Origin: Ciona savignyi
Taxonomy: Eukaryota; Chordata; Ascidiacea; Phlebobranchia; Cionidae
DNA length: 64,000 nucleotides
Direction: 5' to 3'
Assembly (NCBI GenBank): GCA_000149265.1
Contig: CH003229.1
Span: 473,581 to 537,580 of the forward strand
The notes under the pieces were generated by a model. It was not told the DNA's origin. It saw only the letters and a program-made list of their open reading frames with translations, and made no database searches. The position numbers and the translations under genes were made by a program. The first letter of the stretch is position 1; every line of letters begins with the position of its first letter. Positions 11,701-22,638 of this stretch are shown here, piece after piece.

Positions 11701-13539
11701 GTTCCATCAATTTGATAGAACCTACTAATCCGCTGGGTTCAGGCAATGTCTGTTAAGTGCCTTGCCCAAGAACACAACCGATTAGCTAGCGACCAGTTTC
11801 GAAATTGCAACCTTTTTGGTTAAACAGGCATCACACTAAACCTGCCAGACATAACCAGTATGACAGAATGATAAATTGGTATTCGATATAGCATGTTATT
11901 GCTTCTAAAAAATTTTCGTTTGGTCACACAAAATGAAAATAAGATGTTTAGTAAATGGTGATGCTTTAAACCACAAACTAAAATTATATAAATTTTTAAG
12001 TTGTACTATACTTGCTTCTAAGGATAATATTTACAAAATAAAACTGTAATCAAATAAAAATTTGAATAATCTTGGAATTTTTTACCAAATAAAAAAATAG
12101 GACTTTTTTACAAAAATAAAACTGTAATCAAATAAAAATTGGAATACCAGACCTGCTGTAGGCCAAGCAAGCGGTCGTGCAAGTCTGATATATCATCTTG
12201 TCTTTGCTCCAGAGACTTCTTAAGAAAATCCACAATCTCTTTTCGATCTTGAACCACTTGTTTGTACTTTTCCTCGTACTCAGCATTCGAGATGCTCAGT
12301 TCATCGCACTTTTTCTGATATCTGGAACAATTGTCCCAAAAACCATAAAAAACTTGGTATTTTTAGTGTCATCTTGCACCCACCGTCGGGTTAGAGGAGC
12401 TATTGCAGTGTGTTGTGCCGGATTCACACATTTTTAATTACAGATACCAGTACTTAATTTGCAACTGGGCCAGTATGGAAAGTACGGCAGCTGCCCGATC
12501 GAGATTTTTTTTTCTCTGTGTCTTTGCACACTTAATTTCACACACGCTCGCGAGCTGGCGGACAGGTGATTGTTACTTTATATTGAGCGTACGCTCGGGA
12601 GCCAGCTTATATGAGAAACAAACCAACGGTGCGCCGGCTGGCGAGCGTGTGTGTTAACCCGTCCTTACGTTTTAAACATAAACATCGCATAATTTCCAAA
12701 AACCTGTAAACCTGCCTCTGGACCTCGGGTAATTTACTGTCGGTATGTTTTTTGTAATGTAGATAGATTTGTTAACTGACGGAAACGATAGATTTAGGAT
12801 AGAATAATATGTTTGTTTAAGATTTTGGTAAAACAGTAATAAAAAGCAGATTGTGTGCACACTTAAAGTGTGTACTTTCGGACGTTTGCACACTGCACAC
12901 TTAAATATTTGGTGCGTGCACACTCGAGATCTCGGCGAAAATTGACGTACTTTCCATACGGGTAACTGGGTAAATTGCTTGGATTATGTAAATTAAGGCC
13001 TTTCACCATTGAGATCTCATTGAAATCTGCCATACTTTCCAGGCTGGCTGGTACCCAATGTTTATTAATGTATCGGTAGATATTGGTGGCCAAATCGTAT
13101 ACACAACAGTGGTAGCTAGATGAGCTGCACCACTACTTAAGACAACATGCTTCTGCTTTATACCCAAATTGTAATGTCAGATATGTGCAGGTTGTGATGA
13201 TTTACAAAATTATGAGCATCAGTGATATATAAAAAAGGTTCCATAAAATATATTTAAATGCTACAATTTTTCTCCATGGTTTTCAGAGAGTTGGTCTAAT
13301 CATCAGTAAGCTAAAAAATTAAACACAATAAAGAATATAAACTGTTCTTAAAACAAACCGAACCTTGAAAGCCTTTGTTCTAGATCTTTTACTTGAATTA
13401 AAAAGAATTCTTTGCTTAATTCGTTCAATTCTTTTCCCCCAGTTCCCGATTTTTCTCCAACCGCCGATCCTCCGTCATCTTTATCGCCCTTTTTACCTCC
13501 CTTCTTGCCTTTCTTGCCACCTTTCTTTTTCGGCGGCAT
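5749..13539 (-). CDS. CFAP157: CFAP157 (cilia- and flagella-associated protein 157), ten exons, complete
   Basis: Coiled-coil protein of motile cilia and sperm flagella. Exons in transcript order: 13364-13539, 12153-12321, 11414-11548, 10083-10204, 9512-9674, 8350-8454, 8063-8208, 7478-7664, 6690-6833, 5749-6021. All have GT/AG borders and matching phases; they total 1620 bases, 539 aa plus stop (human about 520). Landmarks: a Lys/Gly-rich start MPPKKKGGKKGKKGGKKG, IQVKDLEQRLSRYQ, KEIVDFLKKSLEQRQDDI, TSENMILGGKLSSLEEFK, DKDRLKKEM, NNVAAEFRKVSNKQM, AKMSEKTKELVQEN, and a C-terminal YKLGDLGLVPRP shared with the vertebrate tail GDLGLVPR. Most of residues 40-400 is heptad-like coiled coil. The acceptor of exon 8 was set at 7665-7666 because only that choice keeps phase with exon 7. 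The assembly gap lies in intron 3, so no coding base is missing. Several introns carry SINEs. Confidence 0.93.
6038..6330 (+). mobile_element. SINE, near full length, in last CFAP157 intron
   Basis: Antisense to CFAP157. Head at 6038 with B box GGTTCGAAACTGG; the tail ends at ACCTATCCTA, starting 17 bases upstream (in transcript sense) of the last exon's acceptor. Confidence 0.85.
7290..7385 (-). mobile_element. SINE fragment (body plus head), CFAP157 intron
   Basis: TGTCTGTTAAGGGCCTTGC and CAAGGACACAACCG are the reverse complement of the SINE body; the tail part is absent. Confidence 0.65.
8244..8318 (+). mobile_element. SINE 3' end fragment, CFAP157 intron
   Basis: Only the last 75 bases (TGTTAACTCCCTTGGTTTTC to ATGAATATCTAATCCT) are present, between exons 7 and 6. 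Confidence 0.7.
8860..9125 (+). mobile_element. old, diverged SINE, CFAP157 intron
   Basis: The head (ATCAGAAGGTGGTGGACTC), the body and ACAATGCAATAGCTCTGGTA are recognisable, but with many substitutions and small deletions. Confidence 0.55.
9208..9492 (+). mobile_element. SINE, near full length, CFAP157 intron
   Basis: Head with AGTCTTGTGGTTTAG and B box GATTCGAAAGTGG; tail AAGATGAATATCCTATCC ends 20 bases from the donor of exon 5. Confidence 0.8.
9715..9845 (+). repeat. short direct repeat, about 48-50 bp period, three units
   Basis: TTAATATTCTAATTACCAAG followed by GAGGTCAACACACTGACCCAA recurs three times with small changes, in the CFAP157 intron just before exon 5. Confidence 0.8.
10239..10514 (-). 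mobile_element. SINE, near full length, CFAP157 intron
   Basis: Starts 35 bases from exon 4 and runs to the tRNA-like head ACTAATCTGTCGGA. The window's ORF of 86 codons here is SINE sequence. Confidence 0.82.
10599..11240. other. assembly gap (642 N)
   Basis: Unsequenced run inside CFAP157 intron 3. Its right edge starts inside a SINE body, so the gap hides at least the head of that SINE; a repeat-caused assembly break is likely. Long open frames across it are meaningless. Confidence 0.99.
11241..11360 (+). mobile_element. SINE cut by the assembly gap
   Basis: Begins at TAACAGACATTGCCTGAACC, the middle of the SINE body, and decays after ACACACTGCAATAGCTGTAA. Confidence 0.7.
11647..11852 (-). 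mobile_element. SINE with internal deletion, CFAP157 intron
   Basis: Tail GGATAGGATAGGATGTTTATC is followed directly by GTGTATAATAGACACG: about 80 bases holding the Pol III-distal conserved block are missing; the head is decayed. Confidence 0.72.
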
Positions 13540-14074
13540 TGTAACACTAGGTTTTTACACCTAACATGCGAAATACCGATGAAGTCCTCAAATTTAGCTT
13601 AAAATTAATACAAAAACAAAGAAAGTAAACACCGGACAGGACAAAGTGTTGTTACCATAGAAACGATTTTAAAACACCGCCACCTAACCAATATTATAAA
13701 ACAATATTCGGGGATCGAGGTTTAAAAAATTAAAGAAAGCATAAAAAGACAGGAAATGTATTTCATAAAAATTTTGCATGTATTACAAGACCTATAAAAA
13801 TAAGTTGGCAGGTAATCCACATGAACACACTGTTTTATAATCTATTTCACCCTTTTTAGGATTTAAAAGGGATTCGTTATAACAAGGTCATGGTTATATT
13901 AATGTAAGCCTAAAAAACAAACATGCTAGTAAAATAGATAATATGACTAAAATTAAAAATAATCGCATATGCAATGAAATATAATAACATTTACTTTAAA
14001 CTTAAAAAAGTACCAACTTAAACCTTAAAAAATGCAATACGAAAGAGCAAAAGGCTATTTGGGCGAGATAGAAG

Positions 14075-14378
14075 AGGATAGGTTAGAATAAAATGGGATA
14101 TTTATGTTTATCCTAATGAATGGGAAAACCAAGGGGGTAACACGGGCAATCGTCAGATCACCTCGCGCCCACCGTCGGGTTACCGGAGCTATTGCAGTGT
14201 GTTGTGTATAATACGCACTTTTCTTCAATTTGATAGAACCCATTATTTCGCGGGGTTCAGGCAATGTCCGTTAAGTGCCTTGCCCAAGGACACAACCGAC
14301 TAGATAGCCACCAGTTTCGAACCTGTAACCCTTCGGTTGAAATATGTCGCACTAAAACACAAGTCTAACCGGTCGGAC
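14075..14378 (-). mobile_element. SINE, near full length
   Basis: Tail ATTTATGTTTATCC through to the head CTAACCGGTCGGAC; the closest well-preserved copy upstream of CFAP157. Confidence 0.82.
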
Positions 14379-15109
14379 AAGATATTGATTTTTAAATTAT
14401 TTGAGTGCGTAATTAAAAATTGATGTCATTTTCTTTAAGATAGCTAAATTCACGGTTTTCTTATTATTACTAAGGTGTTAATACTTAGTTACTAAATCAC
14501 ACCTCATATTGAAATTGTGCGTCAGAACGTCAGCCGAAGTAGGATTGGATCGAGACTAGCCTCTAGCTAAGGTCCTTTGTGTCCTCGGGCAAGACACACT
14601 TGTAGAATTGCTTGTAATATTATATGATAAAAGTTCGCTTGCTCGAGTGTTCTAAACCTTTATCATCATTTCCACGAATACACGACAGATTTGCCGTACA
14701 TAAAAGGATTTCACAAAAACGCTGAAAAATCTTTTAAAAAATAGGCTGATACGGACCGATTTTCCCTTTAAAGCAAAATAACAAAGTTAAAATTACCTCT
14801 CGTATTTAACAAGTTCACTTACGTTTTAAAAATAATACTTGTACGCTAATCGTCTTTAATTTTATAGGAAGAAATTGTTTTTTCTTTCAGTTATAAAAGA
14901 GTTGGGCTGTATATAAATTATAGATTATCCGCGTTTTTAAAGCCGTTTTGTATGTTTTGCTAATAGTTAAATTAAGTGACTTAATTGCGGTAAATAATAT
15001 TAGAACTGGGTTTAAACTGTGTAATTATCAAAACAAGCGGCATTTTAAGACGATAATGATCGCTTCTCTTGTCGCCTTTATTTTCCATCTCAGAAAGGAA
15101 GCTGTATCG

Positions 15110-15142
15110 TGACGTCATAATTGCAGATTCTCGGTATAAAAT
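15110..15142 (+). promoter_or_regulatory. candidate core promoter: CRE plus TATA box
   Basis: A full palindromic CRE (TGACGTCA, 15110-15117) stands 17 bases before TATAAAAT (15135-15142). The spacing and the + strand TATA suit a start near 15165-15170. No convincing downstream exon was identified, so the gene it would serve is unknown. Confidence 0.35.
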
Positions 15143-17283
15143 AGGAGTGCACCTTGATTTCGAGATCATTTTTCAGGAGCCGCCGGTGTTCGTAGAACAT
15201 CTACTGTACCGAAAAAGTTTAATGTTAAATTTGCAATCGTTCTAGTAATCAAAGAAAAAGTTTTTCTGAAGGAAATATTTGCATATAAGCATGGTTGCTT
15301 GGTAGTCATTTGTGTAGCAGATTGTATAGGTTTCTAAAAGTAATAAAAAATCTCCCATTAAAAGATTGTCCATGCAAGTTATGCTAATATTATGTGACTG
15401 GTCTATCGTTAAGTCCGTTGAGTGTATTGGGTTAACCCCATTTGTAGTTGCATATTATTTATTGATTAAACCAAAATCGCATGTTTATCAAATATATATG
15501 TATGAGACTAATTTGTTTTGGGAGATATTTTACATTAAATAATTAAAAATAACTTATTTTTAACTTCTGTATTATTTTTCAGCAAAGCGTTTATTTTAAA
15601 TTGATATTCTTAAAAAAGAAAACGAGAAATTTACAAGAAATATGAATATTTTCGGTAAGCTATGATTTAAAAAATTAAAATGTGTCTGAACGAAAATATA
15701 TAATAATTTCCTAAATTTTCTCGCTATATAGCCAAATTGTTAATTTTAATTTTTATGCACAAAAGTAGGTGTTATGCGCTACGCACAAGTGCAAAGTTAA
15801 AGTAAAACTTTTCACCTCCCGACAAACAATCTTAAAGCAGCAAGATGCTTTTTTTCGCTTCCCCATTGTTAAAAATTCATTGCAATTATATAAAATAAGT
15901 TGTAAGATATTTCTTATTGTTATGTGGGGAAATGGATAAACTAGCTGTGTAGTACTAGCGGTGGTCAAAATATCTAATGCAAAAAGTAGGCTTAACGTAT
16001 TTTTACATTGTGTTTAAATATTTCAATTTGGCAAATTTCATTTCAATTTATTGGTAACTCTATTATTGTCTTGCTTTCGCACGGCAAGAATATTAGTGAC
16101 CCTATTGTTGTGGTCGAATCTCGACTATCCTATGTTTGTCCAATCCTTTCAATCTTATTTTGCAATATACATAATCTAACCATACCTTACCTTTGTAATA
16201 GAAGCAAAGAAATGTTTTAAAGACAAACATGTCGACATTTCTGTGTTATTAAGTCATGTCGTATTTTTAAAAGTTAAAACCAAAAAACGCAGTTTTCTAA
16301 TTCGTATAATATAAAAATAACAATTTTAAAGATAAAAAGTGGATTTTTCTCCAAAACCTTCGAGAAAAGCGCCTTCTATGAAAGCGCCTTTCATGGCCTA
16401 AATTCCTGGTTTCGGCGCTACCATGAATCCCCCACACACTATTGTATTTACGGTATTCTCAAAAATAAAGATTGTATTCTTAAAATTAAGATTTCTAACT
16501 TGTGTATTACGTAGACAAATGGTATTTTCGCATCATCAACCACATTCTGCCAGTTTATTTGCGTCGCACGTAAACCACACGTCACAATCTCCCATTGTGA
16601 CATTTCATGTTTGTGCGAGACGGTGACGTTACAAGGAGTGTCGGTTTATGACGTAATAACGCATTTGTCACACGCTCATACGTGATAAGTGCTTTGTTCA
16701 TGACATGATGAATTAAATCACGACAGTGACCATATATTTTAGAACGTCATTTTAGAGGGGAAAACTCGTGCCTAATAACAACTCTTTGGAAAATTATTAC
16801 TTTTTCCATAAACGTATGGACTTAAGCACGGAAAGGTGTTTTTTTAGTGCCAAAAATTCCTTTCGATCAATTGAAAAAATTCCCTCAGGTATGCTTATGA
16901 AAATGCGGGCGTAAAATTCCTAAACCTCGTCGGGAAAAATAGCTTACATTTGCACGGTGGTGGTTTCGAAAATATTATCGTTTGTTGTGTCGTTCTTACC
17001 GGGATTTCCGCGTAGAAAGTAAAAATCGAAGATGCTGTCAGGCGACTCTTTGGTTTGGTCGGATCTGCCGCTCAAAGTTCCCACGCTACTGCTGCACGTG
17101 AAACGTCATGGTGATTGGGGAAATTTCCGCCGGATCCTGCTGTGATAGAACTTGTAAAAATAAATACAAAATTACGTTGGCTTAATCCGCCTGACAGCCA
17201 TTGACGGATTACACGCATGATTCCCCCTTTTTATTGGCTACACCCTCGTTATTCGCATGACCACATGTGTTATCGCATAATTA

Positions 17284-17305
17284 CATTGTTTACCGGTAAA
17301 CAATG
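17284..17305. promoter_or_regulatory. 22-bp perfect palindrome with two opposed forkhead-type sites
   Basis: CATTGTTTACCGG and its exact reverse complement meet at the centre. Each arm contains TGTTTAC, the FOX-factor consensus TRTTTAY. It lies in a locally GC-richer tract. Confidence 0.45.
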
Positions 17306-17951
17306 GCGGAAAGAGAGGATTTGCGGAAGACGGAAAGTCCCGGCATAGGTCGTGTCGGGACCGTGCGAATCATTTTGCAATTTCGCGCCATTACGTTTGG
17401 CCCAAGGCGTCGGTGTCGTTTACTTTAAGAAAGAAATGCCGCTCGAAACGAGAAAGCGAATACTGGATTTACGTTAATTCGGAGATTGCTCCGGAGTTTC
17501 TATTTCTATGCAATAAAACCTTTTTTTGTTGCTTACATCACTCGGTAATCTCAAGCGGACTGGATCTTTTTGCACGGCACGTTTCAACTATAATTAGACT
17601 AATTCGCAAATTCTTTGTTTCGCAGCATTGTATATCATTACAAATTGAGCAAGTGTCTTAGTGCTGTAGTGCATTCGTAGGCTACAGCGATTCACACAGA
17701 TTAAAATATTATCAGTTATAATTAAACCAATGCTGCTTATAGGTATATCACGTCCGACATGTATAACTAACGAACACATAAAATATAACAAATCCAGTAG
17801 GTAGTTGGTTTGAAACCAAGCTTAGCAAAAACTTCATTTTAGAAGTATAAATTATATGCACTTTGACAACCCTACATTATTTATTTAAAGACTGTATATA
17901 TATAGGATTTTGTTTATCGTGTAAATACGAATTATAGGATCTCTAAGCAAT

Positions 17952-18021
17952 GCGATTGCTCGTGTGATAACGTCCTTGCATTTTCCCATTCACGGGGATA
18001 AGCATGAATATCCTATCCTAC
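17952..18021 (+). mobile_element. SINE 3' end fragment
   Basis: TTTTCCCATTCACGGGGATA and ATGAATATCCTATCCTA, without head or body. Confidence 0.7.
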
Positions 18022-18379
18022 GCTTGATTTCAAGCGACAATCACAATGCACACCGCCGTGTACTTTACTTCCAATAATAATACCACTATATCTGTGTTAG
18101 TTGTACAAAAAAAATATCAATATTCAACAGTCAACAAAGTTTCTGGTTCTTCGTTCACTGTAAACAATTTAAGGTGGTGTCAGTCACTTTCTATATCTTT
18201 ACCAAATTTATTATCTCATACATATAAACCGTATTGGTCATTGATTTTTAACCAAAGTATATAGTTATGATAGTAAGGCAAGTTGTTAGCATTTTATACG
18301 CACCGGCCCGGCAATTTATTTCTACTTGGACCGACTTATCCTTTCACACATTGTGACATACACGTGTCGTTATGTGAAT

Positions 18380-18548
18380 GGTATATTTATGTTTATCCCC
18401 GTGAATGGGAAAACCAAGGGGTTAACACACGGGTAATCGTCAGATCACCTCGCGCTCACCGTCGGGTTACCGGAGCTATTGCAGTGTGTTGTGTATGATT
18501 CACACGTTTCTTCAATTTGGTAGAACCCATTAATCCGCTGGGTTCATG
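18380..18548 (-). mobile_element. SINE lacking its tRNA-like head
   Basis: The 3' half is well conserved and stops abruptly at CCGCTGGGTTCATG, in the body. Confidence 0.78.
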
Positions 18549-19096
18549 TGGGAATAGAAATATTCAGTTTGGCGCCATTGTAAAAAGGAGAAATAGTCTT
18601 ATAATGGAATCGGATAGTGGGTTAGGTATCAATATGGACAATTTATTTGGTGAACGGTTTGGTCCAACAGCTTAAAAATGTGCCCAAAAGATACCGCTCA
18701 TCCAGTCACTTGCATTTTGGTATATTTTTTAACCTCACCTCAGTAATGGCGGTTTAAATTAAACCACCAGTTATGTGGATAATCTTAGCCTGCGCGTTTT
18801 GCCTAACCAAAACTCAACCCCTAAATTCGTTTGAAGATTTATAAATAGCCGAGTCGTGACCGTTTATAGGCAATTCACCGCCATGCTTTTTACGTAGAAA
18901 TGTAGCAAAATGTTTAAACTGGTACAGACCATAAACAGACCTAAGGCTATAAAAATCATTGCATAAGTGATATTATATAACTGACCTGTCACATTTAGGA
19001 ATATTTAATTAAAATAATGTAGCAGATGTAAAAAGTTGAAGCTAATTTTTGATCAAACTCTTTTTTACAACAAAGTATCATTAATTTCCTCTGCAG

Positions 19097-22000
19097 CGTC
19101 CATTGTCCCATTTTTGGTGTTATGCATGGCGTGTATCTCTACCGCCGCGCAGTGTCGAAGTGATGCAGACTGCAAGTTCAACGGGAAGTGTATACGAGGA
19201 GAATGCACGTGTATGGAAAATTGCATGACGTCAGGTATTACGTCATATAACGTGATGGCGTATATTAAGTATGGAGTCTGTATACTGACGTTAGGTTAAT
19301 GGTGTCATCATTTTCTCAAAGAAGGTGATATAGATGAAATAAATATACGATTAAAAATTTCTATTGGGTCAATTAACCCAAGAAGATTAGGTTAAAAATG
19401 CAGCTCCAAAATTATTACTGCAATTTTCAGGTTTAATTTTTTAAATAGTGCAAGTAGTCTAAGGATAGGATAGGATTTTTATGTTTATCCCTGTGAATGG
19501 GATCGGGTTACTTGAGCTATTGCAGTGTGTTGTGTTTGATTCACATGTTCCTTCAATTTGGTAGAACCCATTAATCCGCTGAGTTCAGGCAATGTCTGTT
19601 TAGTGCCTTCCCCAAGGACACAACCGACTAGCTAGCGACCAGTTTCAAATCTGCAACCCTTCGGCTAAAAGTCGACTCATTAAACCATCAGACTAATCTT
19701 TAGGACGATAGTCTAAGAAATGCTATGAATGCGAGATACTATTCCAAAAGATAGAATTTGCACGAATATTATAACAAATAAACAATTCTATTTCTTACAG
19801 GAGTGATGTTATTATGCGGTGCGGATGGCTATTATTACATCAACTATTGTTTCATAACAATGCGTTCTTGTGAACTACAAAAAGAGGTCAAGGTTCACTC
19901 AGTAGGTCAAAGTTCACACTGCGCTGCCCGTCACTCGCCTTTTACGGCATTGTTGCCACGTAAGTCTACATTTATAACACCGTTTTTAAATTGTCCAATA
20001 TACATTTTAATTAGTTTCAACTAAATACAAACTTAAATCCAATTCAAGCAAAAAGGCTTACAAATCGTGGCCTCAAGTTTTCGGAAAATACGAGTCAACT
20101 TTTAACGACATTTCTGCTTTTTTCGATCAGCGCCATTTTGTATTTGGTGCAAAAGTGAATTGATAAGGTCGATAGACTGGATTGATGGGTGGGAACGAAA
20201 TGGTCGATTTCTTTCGTTCGTTACCGCAGATACCATTAGCTGCGAACGGTCGCATGGCCGAATGATTAAAGCGACCAATTCATATACTAAATTATATAGA
20301 CAAATGGCCTTAGCAACGAACCCATCATGGGTTCGAAACTTAGCCAAGTTAAAAAAAGACACCAACTAATAGCTGTGTAGTTGGGCCCGGGTTAGCGCAG
20401 GCTCTCTGACCAGCACAAATTAGAGAAGGGGTCATTATCTACTAATAATCCAAATTTATTCAAACGTCGATTAATTTGCTTTGCCAGATTATCAACACAC
20501 TGGACGAGCCAAATACTTGACATATTATGCGGAAATTGATGTTTTAAAATAATAAAATTACCTGTGGTTTTATGCGTTTTTACCATATGTGATTTTTAGG
20601 CGATTTTTCAAGCTACTGATAATAAATGTCTGACCAACCAAATTAAAATTTATAAATTAGATTTATTTCATTAAAACTTTACTTGCAGAAATAAGAATAA
20701 ACGGTTATGCTGTTTGTGGTATGGAGAACAATCATTGTTTCAACTACGGTGTTTGTATTAGAAGAAATCACCAAAGAGTTTGTTTGTGAGTGTTTTAGTA
20801 TATTTTTTGCTTTTTCGTTATTTTTTAAATTCAAGTGTTACGTTTATGACGTTTTTCAATATTAGACTAATTTTTCCCAAAAATCATAAATTTGTTACGT
20901 TTTTAGAAAATGTAAATCTAAAAATTGTTTATATTTTTGGACCAATATTTGATTTGTGCACATACAGTCGATTATACACATAAGTTACATACTTCCACGA
21001 TTTTTCAATTTTTTTTTTAAATTTAATAAATTCCGCAGATGCCCTCGTGGTTTCCATGGCAACCGTTGTCAATACAGAGACGCTCCGCTTACCAACGCGG
21101 AATTCGCGGTGCATCGATCCGCAATGACCGGACACAATACCACGCCTCATCGGGATACGTCGCTCGCCCTCGTCCTGGTATTTTGTGTGCTCTCCGCTCT
21201 ATTTTCGTCCGTTCTCACTTCAGCTGTTTGCCACAGGTGAAGGAAAGGTTAAGTGAGCTCAGTTAAAGCATGGCTGCACCAATTTAACCATGGCTTAAGC
21301 ATGGATACTTTTAACTAACCCTGTCTAAATTAGGAAAAGTATAAGCACGGCCAGTTGAGCTGAGCATGAACACGCTCAGTTAAGCATGGTTACGGCCAGT
21401 TAGCATTACTACGCTTAGTTAACCATAGCTTCATTTAGTTAAGTACAAGGTCGGCCAGTTAAGCAAGGTTACGCTTAAATAACCGTTCCTTTATTCAGTT
21501 AAGTACAATTACGGCAAGTTATGCATAAACATGCTCATTTTTTTTACTGAGCGAAGTTTCGAACCCATGATGGGCTCGTCACCAGAAGCGTTTTTTAGTA
21601 TAAGAGTCGGTATATGTATCGGTCGCGTTAGCCATTCGGCCACACTACCGTACATAACCACGCTCAGTTAAGCATGGATTCCCGCATGAATATAACACGC
21701 CACCTTTTAACAAAATCTCTGATTGTAAAACCCAATGTTACCAAGTTGATACAATCATTCGTAACAAACGCAATGCTGTTCTTTAGTAAGTTAACCCTTT
21801 TATCGAGTCAGGGAATATGCATTTGGATGGTGTCAAGGGTAAGAGGTTTATAGAGCGCATGAAAAGTAATACTTAGGTATTGAGCACAAATCACTTAATC
21901 GTTACGTACAGAAAAGTCTATTTTACACAGACGGGGGTTACATTCTATACCACATTACTGGTGCCAGAACAGGATTATTTTAGCGGAAAACTAGACTGAC

Positions 22001-22638
22001 GTGAGAAATTCTTCGTATAATATACTATGTTTGCGTAAAACATCAGATTACACGAGTCCTTAGCATGGTTGGTTAAAACCAGATGCTATACAACAATTTA
22101 GCGTTCAGCCCTTTCTGCGAAAAAAGGGAAAATCAAACCTTTTTGGTTATGTAGGTTTCCTTTGTAAGAATTTTTGCCACAAGATTTGTATTTTTAAAGA
22201 GCAGTAATTTTTGCAAGAAGGATATATTTTAATTTGTTCACATAAATATTCTTCTATAAAAATACCTTATCAAACAAAGCACTTCATCGATTTAGGCAGC
22301 AAATTATCTTATTATTGCACGGAAATCACTAATCATTATTCACTAACCAACTACTAATTAGCTAACCCATTCACCAATGATGTGCTTGTTGTGATGTTTA
22401 TTTTTGTAATTTAAAGTAATTTAAATTATTTGAAGAATTTATTAATAAACTTTATAAGAACCATTTAGTTTTTTAGCTTTAAATTTATGTTTTAATTTTC
22501 AGAATTCGTTATCGAGATATGCGACGTCATAAAGAAAAGAAACAAACGCATTTGAATTTGAAAAATAATTCAAATAAAACTTTGAAGAATTCTGAAAAAG
22601 AATTTTTAACAAATCGCAATGACATTTGTGTTACATGA
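19097..22638 (+). CDS. tomoregulin (TMEFF)-like membrane protein: Kazal + EGF + TM; first exon not found
   Basis: Five exons join in frame: 19097-19234, 19801-19959, 20689-20785, 21039-21236, 22503-22638 (TGA). The acceptor before 19097 (TTAATTTCCTCTGCAG) is strong and phase 1, so a start exon lies upstream or the site accepts a spliced leader. Exon 1 here gives a hydrophobic signal-like run (VPFLVLCMACIST) then Cys-rich CRSDADCKFNGKC. Exon 2 is a Kazal/follistatin domain (LCGADGYYYINYC, six Cys). Exons 3-4 form an EGF domain with spacing C-x5-C-x4-C-x8-C-x-C-x8-C, then a TM segment (LALVLVFCVLSALFSSVL) and a basic tail RYRDMRRHKEKK. TMEFF proteins have two Kazal domains; this has one. A role in growth-factor signalling is inference from the family. 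Confidence 0.82.
19461..19713 (-). mobile_element. SINE with a deletion, in the tomoregulin-like gene's intron
   Basis: Tail GGATAGGATAGGATTTTTATG, then a gap of about 45 bases in the conserved block (GTGAATGGGATCGGGTTACT), then the head. Antisense to the gene. Confidence 0.8.
20246..20358 (+). mobile_element. short tRNA-Ser-like retroposon, intronic
   Basis: A box TGGCCGAATGATTAA (matches TRGCNNARYNGG closely), about 75 bases later B box GGTTCGAAACT, and a GTTAAAAAAAG end. About 115 bp, distinct from the main SINE; a second tRNA-derived family of this window. Confidence 0.6.
21255..21690 (+). repeat. degenerate 20-22-bp repeat (CAGTTAAGCATGGTTACGGC), interrupted by a retroposon
   Basis: About a dozen diverged units follow the TM exon's donor of the tomoregulin-like gene. 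The array is split at 21540-21655 by a reverse tRNA-Ser-like element and resumes with CGCTCAGTTAAGCATGG. Confidence 0.7.
21540..21655 (-). mobile_element. short tRNA-Ser-like retroposon inside a minisatellite
   Basis: Reverse copy: T-rich run (complement of the A tail), TTTCGAACCCATGATGGGCT (B box), then GTTAGCCATTCGGCCACAC (A box). Confidence 0.6.

Larger units (their letters stand above)
13540..19096. other. gene-poor stretch upstream of CFAP157 and the tomoregulin-like gene
   Basis: No exon could be supported. It holds SINE pieces (14075-14378, 17952-18021, 18380-18548), a CRE+TATA pair at 15110-15142, and a more GC-rich tract at 16960-17480 with a 22-bp palindrome at 17284. The missing first exon of the tomoregulin-like gene and its control region most likely lie here. 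Confidence 0.55.

Noticed and set aside
17022..17420. Short GC-richer ORFs (from ATG at 17031 and at 17303) as the missing first exon of the tomoregulin-like gene
   Set aside because: Neither encodes a signal peptide nor ends at a phase-1 donor matching the acceptor at 19097.
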